DNA of 16,719 nt from Acidobacteriota bacterium (lineage in GTDB: Bacteria; Acidobacteriota; Blastocatellia; RBC074), in the NCBI GenBank assembly GCA_022614735.1, contig JAKEHZ010000270.1, forward strand, positions 1 through 16,719, in the 5' to 3' direction. The translations under genes and the position numbers were made by a program. The notes under the pieces are model-generated. The model was given only the letters and a program-made list of their open reading frames with translations, was not told the origin of the DNA and searched no databases. Position 1 is the stretch's first letter. Every line of letters begins with the position of its first letter. This document shows positions 8,224 to 15,765 of the stretch, piece after piece.

Positions 8224-8252
8224 TTTACTTCTCTTCTCGCAGGCGATAGAAT
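8224..8252 (+). promoter_or_regulatory. Candidate promoter for the TIR-WD40 gene
   Basis: TTTACT (8224-8229) and TAGAAT (8247-8252) are spaced by 17 nt, about 100 nt before the TIR gene start. Each box has one or two differences from the sigma-70-type consensus. Only sequence resemblance supports it, and promoter rules in this phylum are poorly known. Confidence 0.25.
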
Positions 8253-8334
8253 TTACACCGGCATCAAACGATCTATTGATCACTCCGTATTTTTCATCTG
8301 ACCCCTACGTCACTCAGCCCCAAAACAATGAATG

Positions 8335-8343
8335 AGAAGGGGA
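8335..8343 (+). promoter_or_regulatory. Ribosome binding site deciding the TIR-WD40 start
   Basis: GAGAAGGGG-like purine run ending 7 to 9 nt before the ATG at 8350. The in-frame upstream ATG at 8332 overlaps this site and has no Shine-Dalgarno sequence of its own, so 8350 is preferred. The ATG at 8328 is in another frame and stops after six codons. Confidence 0.6.
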
Positions 8344-8349
8344 ACTGAA

Positions 8350-11280
8350 ATGCAATCAGTTGGTCAACCTCACTCCTTTCCATATGATGTTTTTATCAGC
8401 TACTCACGCAGCAACAGAGCATTTGCCAGGGCTCTGGAAAGGGCCTTAAGGAATTACAGGCCGCCAAAGGATTTGGGCGAACCCTATCGCTACCTAAAAG
8501 TTTGTCGGGATGACTCGGATTTCATTGGCAATGATTATGACCAGGTTGTAGAGGAGCATCTGAAGAATTCTCACAAACTGATTGTTCTTTGTTCACCCGA
8601 GGCACGAGAGAGCCAATTCGTAAATGGTGAAATAAGAATCTTTGCTAGGCAAATTGATAGAATAGGCGCCAGAACCCGAATCATTCCCATTCTTGTAGCA
8701 GGCATCCCAAATAACGAAGCCGAACCTGGTCAAGAAGATGAAATGGCTTTCCCCATTGCATTATGTGAAGTGATAGAGAAGCCACTGGCTGTCAACTTCA
8801 TCGGATTTGATCCAGGAAAAGACCGGGTCAACAAGGGTATCTTCCGTGAATCGTGGTACAAAACAGTCGCAAAAATTTACGGCATTCCCCCACTCGTGGT
8901 GGAGCAGCAGGAGAAAAGGAGAGAAGCGGACGTCTATCGAATCAGAATGGGAATTTTAAGCGGCGTGATGGTCATGCTTTCATTACTGTTGATTTTGTCT
9001 CTCTTCTCTCGATTTGAAGCCAGGTATCAACGGGATCTTGCTATAAAAGCTCAAAAATCGGAATCTGAAGCTAAAGAATCCGAGAAAAGTCAGCGTTTGT
9101 TGGCTGTTAACAAGGTTAGTGAGGCCAGAGAGCAGCGTAATCAAGCCATAGCGGCGCAAAATCTTGCTGAAAAACGCAGTCAAGAAGCACTCAGGCAGAG
9201 AGACCTTGCTAACCTGGGACTTAATAGACTTTATGTATTAAACACAAAGCAAGCAGGTATCGAGTTCGAGAAGGGGGACCTGCGCAGGGGAAGCCAGCTG
9301 CTAAACAATTTCCTCCCGACATTTGAAAAGAGAGAGCCTGACATCCGTAGTTTCTACTGGTATTACCTATGGCGCCTCAATCACAATGAAACCGCAACAT
9401 TCAGAGTCAATGATGGCTATGTAAGCTCAGTGGTATTTTCACCGAACGGGAAGATTCTTGCTGTTAGTGGCGGGGAACCTGATGAGCCAGAAGAGGTGAG
9501 ATTGTATGATATCAAAAGTGGGAGAGTAATCGTAACCCTGAAAGGACAGGGCCTCTGGACGTCATCGATTGCATTCTCACCTGATGGGAAGAGGCTGGCA
9601 ACCGCGAGTTTTGGTCAGGATAAGCTGGGAAGAGTGAGGGTATGGGATGCTAATAATGGCAAGGAAATGCTCACGCTGACGGATAATACGAGTTATGTAT
9701 GGGCAGTAGCATTTTCGCCCGATGGAAAGATTCTTGCGAGTGGTGAGGGAGAAAATGCAGGTGGAGGACAGATTAAATTATGGAATATGGGAAGCGGAAA
9801 GGAGATTGCTACCTTAAAGACTCAGACAGCGACTGTAAGTTCAGTTGAATTTTCGCCTGACGGTAAGATTCTCGCTAGTGGTAACAGTAACGGGTCTGTG
9901 AAATTGTGGGATACTTCAATGTTTAGTGAGTTAGGAATTTTGAAAGGACATACTGGGGTCGTGAGTAAGATTTCTTTTTCGCCGGATAGTAAGGTACTCG
10001 CAACTCTGGGAAGTGACGGATTATTACATTTGTGGGATTTGAGTGGCGGTAAGGTGATGATGACAATTAAGCAACAGTCCGCAGATTTGAACTGTATCGC
10101 GTTTTCCCCGGACGGAAATGCGTTAGCAAGTGGAGATGTTACAGGTAGAATAAAGTTATTGGATGTGAAAAATGGCAATGACCTGGCGACACTAAAAGGA
10201 CACTCGAATTCCGTGATTTCTTTGGCCTATTCAGCAAGTGGGAATACCTTGGCAAGTGGAAGTTTTGACGGTACGGTGAAGTTATGGGATATGAAGAGCG
10301 ATAACGAGCTGCTGGCGCTTGAAAATCAAGCAGGTGCAGTATGGTCTGTAGCATTTTCGCCAAACGGCAAGATAATGGGGAGTAGTAGTGGAGACCCCTC
10401 AAGTGGTATTCCTGCAGTGATAAATTTATGGGATATGCGGAACGGGAAGGAAATAGGAAAGCTGAAAGGTATCGAAGGAATCATAAGTTCGGTAGCATTT
10501 TCGCCTGACGGCGGGACACTGGCAAGCGGTAGCATGGATATAACTAAATCCGGGGTGGTAAAGTTGTGGGATATCAGGAGAATTAGGGAATTAGCTACAT
10601 TCAAGAGTGATATAGCAGGAACGGCCACAGTCACATTTGCTCCTCATGGACAAATTCTGGCGGTAGGTTGGACCGGGGCCACCGGTAAGGTTGGAGAAGT
10701 TATGTTATGGGATATGAGGAGCAGGAAGGAAGTAGCTACGCTAAAGGGTTATAAAGGAAACGTATTGGCTGTTGCGTTTTCGCCTGACGGGAAAATGTTA
10801 GCCAGCGGAGAGGGGAGGTTGGGTAAGGCAGGTGTGGTCAGGTTATGGGAAGTGAAGACAGGAACGAATCTGGTCACACTGGAAGGGCACAGGGATCATA
10901 TAGATGCTATAGCATTCTCGCCTGATGGGAAGCTGCTGGCGAGTGGAAGCAGGGACCGTACCATAAAATTATGGGATGTGGAGAGCAAAAAACAATTGGC
11001 AACCCTGAAAGGTCATATGGGAAAGGTTACTTCGCTCTCGTATTCATCGGATGGGAAAACATTAGCAAGCGGAAGTTCTGATTCGAGCGTCAGGCTGTGG
11101 GATATGAGAAGTAAGCAAGAGTTGGCGACGCTAAAGGGGCACAGTGGGGATGTTGGCTCAGTCGCATTTTCACCCGACGGCAAGGTGTTGGTAAGCGGAG
11201 ATCAGCACGGTAAATTGAAGCTATGGCGTGCAGCTACGAAGCGGAAAGTTGCGGCGCAGTGCGGATGCCTCAAGAAATAA
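8350..11280 (+). CDS. TIR domain - transmembrane - coiled coil - WD40 repeat protein
   Basis: A 976-residue protein. The TIR domain covers about residues 11-180: box 1 YDVFISYSRSN, then VCRDDSDFIG, then SPEARESQFVNGEI, where E94 aligns with the catalytic glutamate of NAD-cleaving TIR domains. A single transmembrane helix (about 200-220) precedes a charged coiled coil (about 225-290). Next is a linker ending FYWYYLWRLNHNE (336-348), then fourteen WD40 units of the type VAFSPDGKILASG...KLWD (about 350-970), enough for two seven-bladed propellers. This architecture is known in bacteria but little characterised. A role as a membrane-tethered sensor whose propellers gate an NADase effector, in phage defence or stress, is inference. 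There is no NACHT or AAA ATPase domain and no partner gene. The gene is visibly AT-richer than its neighbours (frequent TTA, AAA and AGA codons), which hints at transfer. It converges with the hydrolase gene. Confidence 0.9.
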   Translation: MQSVGQPHSFPYDVFISYSRSNRAFARALERALRNYRPPKDLGEPYRYLKVCRDDSDFIGNDYDQVVEEHLKNSHKLIVLCSPEARESQFVNGEIRIFARQIDRIGARTRIIPILVAGIPNNEAEPGQEDEMAFPIALCEVIEKPLAVNFIGFDPGKDRVNKGIFRESWYKTVAKIYGIPPLVVEQQEKRREADVYRIRMGILSGVMVMLSLLLILSLFSRFEARYQRDLAIKAQKSESEAKESEKSQRLLAVNKVSEAREQRNQAIAAQNLAEKRSQEALRQRDLANLGLNRLYVLNTKQAGIEFEKGDLRRGSQLLNNFLPTFEKREPDIRSFYWYYLWRLNHNETATFRVNDGYVSSVVFSPNGKILAVSGGEPDEPEEVRLYDIKSGRVIVTLKGQGLWTSSIAFSPDGKRLATASFGQDKLGRVRVWDANNGKEMLTLTDNTSYVWAVAFSPDGKILASGEGENAGGGQIKLWNMGSGKEIATLKTQTATVSSVEFSPDGKILASGNSNGSVKLWDTSMFSELGILKGHTGVVSKISFSPDSKVLATLGSDGLLHLWDLSGGKVMMTIKQQSADLNCIAFSPDGNALASGDVTGRIKLLDVKNGNDLATLKGHSNSVISLAYSASGNTLASGSFDGTVKLWDMKSDNELLALENQAGAVWSVAFSPNGKIMGSSSGDPSSGIPAVINLWDMRNGKEIGKLKGIEGIISSVAFSPDGGTLASGSMDITKSGVVKLWDIRRIRELATFKSDIAGTATVTFAPHGQILAVGWTGATGKVGEVMLWDMRSRKEVATLKGYKGNVLAVAFSPDGKMLASGEGRLGKAGVVRLWEVKTGTNLVTLEGHRDHIDAIAFSPDGKLLASGSRDRTIKLWDVESKKQLATLKGHMGKVTSLSYSSDGKTLASGSSDSSVRLWDMRSKQELATLKGHSGDVGSVAFSPDGKVLVSGDQHGKLKLWRAATKRKVAAQCGCLKK

Positions 11281-11293
11281 ACCATTTTTTTGC

Positions 11294-11611
11294 CTGATGT
11301 CGGGACACTTTTACAAAGTCAGCCTCCTTTACAGGAATGAAATTGGAATACAAAAAAGGCAAAAAGGGCAAAAAGGACAAAAATTCTTGGCCCTTTGGTA
11401 TATTTCAGAGGACGCTAAAAGTAGTTAACAGTTTGTGACTCACCGCAGAGGCGCAGAGAGCGCTGAGGAGGCGCGGAGAAAAGAAAGAAATTGAGAAAAG
11501 AGTGCGGCGAAACTTGGCGGCCTTTTGCCTTTTTTGCCCTTTTTGCCTTTTTTGTATTCCAACTTGTCTTACGATCTGAAACCCAACTTTGAAAATGTGT
11601 CCCGACATCAG
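11294..11611. repeat. MITE-like element or bidirectional terminator with 15-bp terminal inverted repeats
   Basis: The 359-nt gap between two convergent genes holds no credible gene. Its ends carry CTGATGTCGGGACAC (11294-11308) and its reverse complement (11597-11611). A second, exact 32-bp inverted pair lies inside (11343-11374 and 11531-11562), built from purine units such as AAAAAGGGC. Sequences between these pairs match only partly (for example CAAAG/CTTTG), and the centre is unrelated. TTTTTGC flanks the left end directly and recurs 2 nt beyond the right end, so a target duplication is possible but unproven. It could end transcription from both sides. Confidence 0.75.
11441..11479. repeat. 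CGCAGAGGCGCAGAG-type interspersed repeat
   Basis: CACCGCAGAGGCGCAGAGAG and the following bases form imperfect 9- to 10-bp units. Similar CGCAGAGGCGCAGAG runs are, from memory, scattered in intergenic DNA of several bacterial phyla. It lies in the unpaired centre of the MITE-like element. Confidence 0.5.
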
Positions 11612-11639
11612 CGTTTTTGCTTATTTTTCGATGGCGTAA

Positions 11640-13091
11640 TCAAACCGTCTGGTTATTGGTCGAGGGAGACTGGGGTGGGCTTTTCATTTGCTTGAGTAGC
11701 GACCGGAATTCCTCTTCCTGGCGTAGCGGGGCGAACTCCGGCGCCTGTTCGAGCCGCGTGGCGTCATTGAAGCCCTTCTCAACGGCGCGTTTGAGCGATT
11801 CCAGCGCCCGTTTCTTCTCTCCGCTTTGCGCCTGCGCCGCGGCCAGGCGATACCAGACCTGCGGATTGTTCGGCCTGATTTCGGCAGCGATTGTCAGATA
11901 TCCAGCAGCCAGTCCATAATTCTTCTTGAATATTTCACCCGCGGCCGCTTCTGAGACTGTGACGGAGAACTGCCCCAGCAGACGTCGCGCGACGACACGT
12001 TCCGTGGTCGGCATTGGCTCTTCAGCTTTCTTTCGCAACGGAGCGATCAACCTTCTTGCATCGGCGATGTACTGTATTTGCGTGTCAGCGGAATTCAATG
12101 ATTGCAGCACTGCGAAGATCTCACGGGCGCGGGTCTCCTGCTGCCGATCCGCGACCTTCAATTGTGTGATTGCCGACTGGACATCCTTCGAGTTCTGCAA
12201 CCGCAGCGCATGCCCTGAAACCTCATCCACCGCGCGCAGGCCGTTGAAGCTCTCGGCGAGCAAGCGGTAACGAATGAAGGCGTCGTAGGGGCGTGCCGAT
12301 TCTTCAAACTGGCGCGCGCGGTTCACGCCCTGGGTGTAAAGTTCAGTGATCAGCCGGGCGTCTCTGGCGCGCCGGTCTGATTTTAAGGCCTGCGTCTCCA
12401 TCCACTCTATTGCTTCGAAGAGCACGGCTTTGGGCGGCCAGCCATGCTCGCCTTCGAAGGTGAGGAGTTGATGTGTGATCCCGGCCTTCTCCAACCCCTC
12501 TTCAAGCCGGCGCAGTTCGATCAGGTTGAAGTCTTCGACCCCGGCGATGCCGAGAAATGCGAATCGCATCTCCTTCTGTGGAGTTTTGACAGAAGGGAAA
12601 CCGGCAGCACAGGCAATGACTCCAGCAATCTGGTCTTTCATTGCGATGGCAACGGAGACGGCGACGCGTGCGCCTCCGGACATACCGGTGGTGTATATCC
12701 GACGGTCGTCAATTGCCAGCCGCTCGTGAGTATCACGCCAGAGCGCCTGCACAATCTCACTCAGGGGAACACCCGGGCCGTTGCGCGAATTGTGCGACCC
12801 GACGACGATCCAGCCGTATTTCTCCGCCGCTTCACGGAAGGATTCGACGGGCTGCTTGCCGCGACCGCCCGGATCGAAGCCATAGAGGATCGGCCAGCGC
12901 TTTTCCGGCGAATAACGTGGCGGCAGGTAGAGCACATAACTTTGTGAAGGGTCGGCAAGACAGGCGACTTTTTCGATGATCTGTCCGGTTGGAAATTCTC
13001 CGGCCTGACCCATTGCGACAGATGATCGCCCTGGGGCGAAGGCCGCGGCGTTCAGCAGCAGAATTAGGATGAGCATCCGGTCAATCTTCAT
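11640..13091 (-). CDS. Exported alpha/beta-hydrolase (esterase/PHB-depolymerase-like) with C-terminal TPR region
   Basis: A 483-residue protein. An N-terminal signal (hydrophobic 7-20, cleavage near VAMGQA about residue 30) predicts export. Residues about 35-230 form an alpha/beta-hydrolase: strand YVLYLPPRY, oxyanion-region GFDPGGRGKQ, the nucleophile elbow TGMSGGAR with S138, a probable acid at D187 in GVEDFN, and H216 in EGEHGWPP. This resembles the poly(3-hydroxybutyrate) depolymerase / feruloyl esterase type, so the substrate is an ester, not identified. Residues about 240-370 are helical. About 385-470 contain TPR-like helices (ALESLKRAVEKGF) ending in the common FAPLRQEEEFRSLL form. 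TPRs suggest protein contacts. AAGGAG 6 nt upstream supports the start. It is divergent from the ABC operon and could be an accessory esterase for plant polysaccharide, but it is separated from the arabinose block. Confidence 0.85.
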   Translation of the reverse strand: MKIDRMLILILLLNAAAFAPGRSSVAMGQAGEFPTGQIIEKVACLADPSQSYVLYLPPRYSPEKRWPILYGFDPGGRGKQPVESFREAAEKYGWIVVGSHNSRNGPGVPLSEIVQALWRDTHERLAIDDRRIYTTGMSGGARVAVSVAIAMKDQIAGVIACAAGFPSVKTPQKEMRFAFLGIAGVEDFNLIELRRLEEGLEKAGITHQLLTFEGEHGWPPKAVLFEAIEWMETQALKSDRRARDARLITELYTQGVNRARQFEESARPYDAFIRYRLLAESFNGLRAVDEVSGHALRLQNSKDVQSAITQLKVADRQQETRAREIFAVLQSLNSADTQIQYIADARRLIAPLRKKAEEPMPTTERVVARRLLGQFSVTVSEAAAGEIFKKNYGLAAGYLTIAAEIRPNNPQVWYRLAAAQAQSGEKKRALESLKRAVEKGFNDATRLEQAPEFAPLRQEEEFRSLLKQMKSPPQSPSTNNQTV

Positions 13092-13097
13092 CGAACA

Positions 13098-13103
13098 CTC
13101 CTT
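13098..13103 (-). promoter_or_regulatory. Ribosome binding site of the hydrolase
   Basis: On the minus strand AAGGAG lies 6 nt before the ATG ending at 13091, a good Shine-Dalgarno match and the clearest in the window. Confidence 0.7.
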
Positions 13104-13117
13104 GTAGGTAACATTTG

Positions 13118-13129
13118 AGCCTCGAGGCT
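13118..13129. promoter_or_regulatory. 12-bp perfect palindrome in the divergent promoter region
   Basis: AGCCTCGAGGCT lies 27 nt upstream of the hydrolase start, in the 191-nt gap between divergent genes. It could be an operator for a dimeric regulator, or chance. Confidence 0.25.
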
Positions 13130-13180
13130 ATCAGGATAAGGCAAAGAGACAATACGAAACAAACGAAAGTTCGGCATCAT

Positions 13181-13209
13181 TTGACGTTTAGTGTTGAACC
13201 TGTTATCTA
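13181..13209 (+). promoter_or_regulatory. Candidate promoter of the ABC exporter operon
   Basis: TTGACG (13181-13186) is one base from the -35 consensus. TATCTA lies 17 nt downstream (13204-13209) but matches the -10 box poorly. It would leave a 70-nt leader before the ATG at 13283. That start has no evident Shine-Dalgarno sequence. Confidence 0.3.
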
Positions 13210-13282
13210 GTTTCGGCTTTCTGTAAAACTTACCAAAAAAACCAATAATAAATCTACCTCTATCAGAGTATCTCAAAACTAT

Positions 13283-14068
13283 ATGATTCGAGTTCAGAAC
13301 CTAGTTAAAACCTTCGGTGAGTTCACCGCAGTCAACGACATCTCCTTCGAAGTCCGAGAGGGAGAGATCTTCGCATTCCTGGGCCCGAACGGAGCCGGAA
13401 AGACCACTACTATTAAGATGCTCACCACGCTCTTGAAACCGGCCAGCGGGGAGATCGAGTTGGATGGTCTTAACCCGGTAGTACAATCGAATGAGGCGCG
13501 CAAGCGATTCGGGATTGTATTTCAAGATCCAAGTCTTGATGGCGAGCTGACCGCATACGAGAACATGGAATTGCACGGAGTGCTCTATCATGTGCCGCGC
13601 AAGATCCGCAACGAGCGAATTGAGCGTCTACTCAAGTTGTTCGAGCTCTGGGATCGGCGTAACACCCGCGTCAAAGAGTTTTCAGGCGGCATGAAGAGGC
13701 GGCTGGAGATCGCGCGAGGCTTGCTGCATACGCCCAAAATCCTCTTCCTGGATGAGCCCACGCTCGGGCTTGATCCCCAGAGCCGCAATCAGCTTTGGAC
13801 GCATGTCAAACACCTGAACGAGACCGAGAGAGTGACGGTCTTCCTGACCACGCACTACATGGACGAGGCCGACCGGGTCGCTCATCGCATTGCAATAATC
13901 GATCACGGTAAGATCGTAGCCCAAGGCTCACCGGCGGAACTGAAGGAACAGACATCTACTGAGTCGCTCGAAGAAGCCTTCCTGGCGCTGACCGGGTCGA
14001 CGATTCGCGATGAGAAAGCAGGCTCGATAGATCAGATGCGCCAAATGGCAAAAATGTGGAGGAGATGA
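13283..14068 (+). CDS. ABC exporter ATP-binding subunit, DrrA-like
   Basis: A 261-residue cytoplasmic ATPase that powers the permease encoded next to it. All nucleotide-binding motifs are intact: Walker A GPNGAGKT (34-41), Q-loop Q81 in VFQDPSLDGELT, signature FSGGMKRR (133-140), Walker B ILFLDEP with catalytic E158, and switch H191 in TTHYMDEADR. The C-terminal ESLEEAFLALTG is the short tail typical of daunorubicin-resistance DrrA / NodI-type ATPases, which export drugs, lipids or polysaccharide precursors. The substrate is unknown. It is first in a four-gene operon, 4 nt before its permease. The ATG is preceded by an AT-rich leader with no clear Shine-Dalgarno sequence, whereas the next gene has a strong GGAGGAGAT. 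Confidence 0.93.
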   Translation: MIRVQNLVKTFGEFTAVNDISFEVREGEIFAFLGPNGAGKTTTIKMLTTLLKPASGEIELDGLNPVVQSNEARKRFGIVFQDPSLDGELTAYENMELHGVLYHVPRKIRNERIERLLKLFELWDRRNTRVKEFSGGMKRRLEIARGLLHTPKILFLDEPTLGLDPQSRNQLWTHVKHLNETERVTVFLTTHYMDEADRVAHRIAIIDHGKIVAQGSPAELKEQTSTESLEEAFLALTGSTIRDEKAGSIDQMRQMAKMWRR

Positions 14069-14072
14069 GGCA

Positions 14073-14819
14073 ATGGGTGCAGTCTATATACTTTGGCTTC
14101 GCGAACTCAAGCGGTACGTCCGGTCGCGCGTGCAGATTCTGGCTTCTTTAGGACAGCCATTACTATACCTTCTCGTGCTCGGTTTCGGCCTCGGCCCGGT
14201 TTTCCAGCAATCCGGAAACGGCAGCTATCTACAGTTCATAGCTCCCGGGGTCATTGGTATGACAGTTCTCTTCACCTCCATTTTTTCCGGAATCGGATTG
14301 CTCTGGGACCGGCAATTCGGGTTTTTAAAAGAGACTCTCGTTGCCCCGGTTCCGCGCACTACCATAATGATTGGCCGGACGCTGGGCGGTGCGACCGTGG
14401 CGATGTTGCAGGGCACACTGGTCCTCGCCGTCTGCCTGATCGCCGGCTTTCGCCCTGTTAGCCTGGCGTCAATACCGCTCGCCTTCCTGTTTATGGCCCT
14501 CACCGCAGTTGTGTTTGCCGGACTGGGCACGGCCATCGGCTCGGCGCTCCAGGACATGCAAGGATTTCAGCTGGTCATGAACTTCCTGGTCATGCCCATC
14601 TTTTTTCTCTCGGGAGCCTTGTTTCCTTTAACCAATCTCCCGAAGGTCCTTGGCGCCGTAACCAAACTTGATCCCCTCTCTTATGGTGTCGACGGCTTAC
14701 GCAGCGCTCTCCTAGGGGTTTCGCACTACGGTGTGGCGGTGGATATATTGGTCCTCTGTGTGACCGCCACAATTTTTATGGCCCTTGGGGGCTACATGTT
14801 CTCAAAGATACAGCTCTGA
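14073..14819 (+). CDS. ABC-2 type permease, DrrB-like
   Basis: A 248-residue inner-membrane protein that forms the channel for the upstream ATPase. About six hydrophobic helices are visible (for example PLLYLLVLGFGLG near the start, GVIGMTVLFTSIFSGIGLLW, TLVLAVCLIAGF, FLFMALTAVVFAGLGTAIG, FLVMPIFFLSGALFPL and a final VLCVTATIFMALGGYMF). FFLSGALFPLTNLP matches the conserved loop of ABC-2 permeases of the drug / polyol export type. Length is normal. GGAGGAGAT at 14057-14065, inside the end of the ATPase gene, provides its ribosome binding site and implies translational coupling. Confidence 0.92.
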   Translation: MGAVYILWLRELKRYVRSRVQILASLGQPLLYLLVLGFGLGPVFQQSGNGSYLQFIAPGVIGMTVLFTSIFSGIGLLWDRQFGFLKETLVAPVPRTTIMIGRTLGGATVAMLQGTLVLAVCLIAGFRPVSLASIPLAFLFMALTAVVFAGLGTAIGSALQDMQGFQLVMNFLVMPIFFLSGALFPLTNLPKVLGAVTKLDPLSYGVDGLRSALLGVSHYGVAVDILVLCVTATIFMALGGYMFSKIQL

Positions 14820-14844
14820 ATAGGTGTGGTTGAGACAACATAAA

Positions 14845-15765
14845 ATGAAATCAAGCATCGCGGCCCAATCACCTATCTCAATCTACGGAATAACAAAACG
14901 CTACGGGAGTCTAACGGCGGTAAGCAATCTTCACCTTGAAGTCAATGAAGGAGAGATACTCGGGTTTCTTGGGCTGAACGGCGCAGGCAAGACCACGTCC
15001 ATCCGAATTCTGCTCGACCTGCTCCGCCCGACCGGCGGGAGGGCTTTAATTTTTGGTCATGATTGCCAGGCGGAAGGGCTTCAAGCGCGATCGCTCACCG
15101 GATACCTGCCGGGCGAGATGGGAATCTATTCTGATTTGACAGGTCGCGAAGTACTCGATTTTCTTGCGGGACTCAATCGGCAGACGGTCAATAAACAATA
15201 CCGGCAAGAGCTTCAAGAGCGATTGGAGCTACCCGACCGCGATCTGCGGCGAAAGTGGCGCGAATACAGCACCGGCATGAAGCGTAAGCTCGGACTCATT
15301 CAGGCATTTCAGGCGGATCCTCCTCTGCTGATTCTCGACGAGCCTACCGAAGGACTTGATCCGCTGATGCAGGAATCTTTTTATGGAATACTAGCTGATG
15401 TGCAGCGGCGAGGCCGAACGGTCTTTATGTCCTCTCACGTGCTCTCGGAGGTCGAGCGCGTCTGTGATCGAATAGCGCTGCTGCGTAAGGGCGAGCTGGT
15501 GTTGCTCTCGACGGTCGAAGATATCCGTAAGCTGGCAGCGCGCCGCGTGCGGGTATTTTTCACAGAAGACGTGAGCCTCAAGCCGGTATTAACGCCGGGT
15601 CATGAGGTCGTTGAAATCACGCCGCGGGTCTGGAGCCTGCGAGTTGAAGGCTTGCTTGGGCCGTTGATGAATATGCTCGCGGCGCTCCCGGTAAAAGATC
15701 TGGAGATCGAAGAACCGCGGCTCGAAGACGTGCTGATCAAATATTATCGAGAAGGTCCGCAATGA
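14845..15765 (+). CDS. ABC transporter ATP-binding subunit, BcrA/NatA-type
   Basis: A 306-residue ATPase for the second exporter pair. Walker A is GLNGAGKT (43-50), signature YSTGMKRK (141-148), Walker B LLILDEP with E166, and switch H198 in SSHVLSEVER. The usual Q-loop glutamine is replaced: the segment reads TGYLPGEMGIYSDLT, a form common in this subfamily. An extra domain of about 80 residues follows the ATPase core (VRVFFTEDVSLKPV...EEPRLEDVLIKYY). That layout differs from the first ATPase in the operon, so the two pairs are not a recent duplication. The start is uncertain: GTG at 14824 in the same frame would add 7 residues, but neither start has a good Shine-Dalgarno sequence, and the ATG gives a length normal for the family. 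The stop overlaps the next start by 4 nt. Confidence 0.9.
   Translation: MKSSIAAQSPISIYGITKRYGSLTAVSNLHLEVNEGEILGFLGLNGAGKTTSIRILLDLLRPTGGRALIFGHDCQAEGLQARSLTGYLPGEMGIYSDLTGREVLDFLAGLNRQTVNKQYRQELQERLELPDRDLRRKWREYSTGMKRKLGLIQAFQADPPLLILDEPTEGLDPLMQESFYGILADVQRRGRTVFMSSHVLSEVERVCDRIALLRKGELVLLSTVEDIRKLAARRVRVFFTEDVSLKPVLTPGHEVVEITPRVWSLRVEGLLGPLMNMLAALPVKDLEIEEPRLEDVLIKYYREGPQ

Noticed and set aside
8332..8349. Upstream ATG start for the TIR-WD40 protein
   Set aside because: It overlaps the purine-rich ribosome binding site of the ATG at 8350 and has no site of its own.
8207..8349. A fifth inverted repeat between the second arabinofuranosidase and the TIR gene
   Set aside because: The 143-nt gap was read for paired arms and none were found, so the pattern is broken here.
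11228..11428. Small ORF with IQKRQKGQKGQK on the plus strand
   Set aside because: It runs from the end of the WD40 gene into the inverted repeat, and its basic stretch is the translated purine units. A near-identical stretch appears on the other strand for the same reason.
11405..11608. Small minus-strand ORF with LLSALCASAV
   Set aside because: It is a translation of the CGCAGAGGCGCAGAG-type repeat and the element arm. No ribosome binding site or protein family is recognised.
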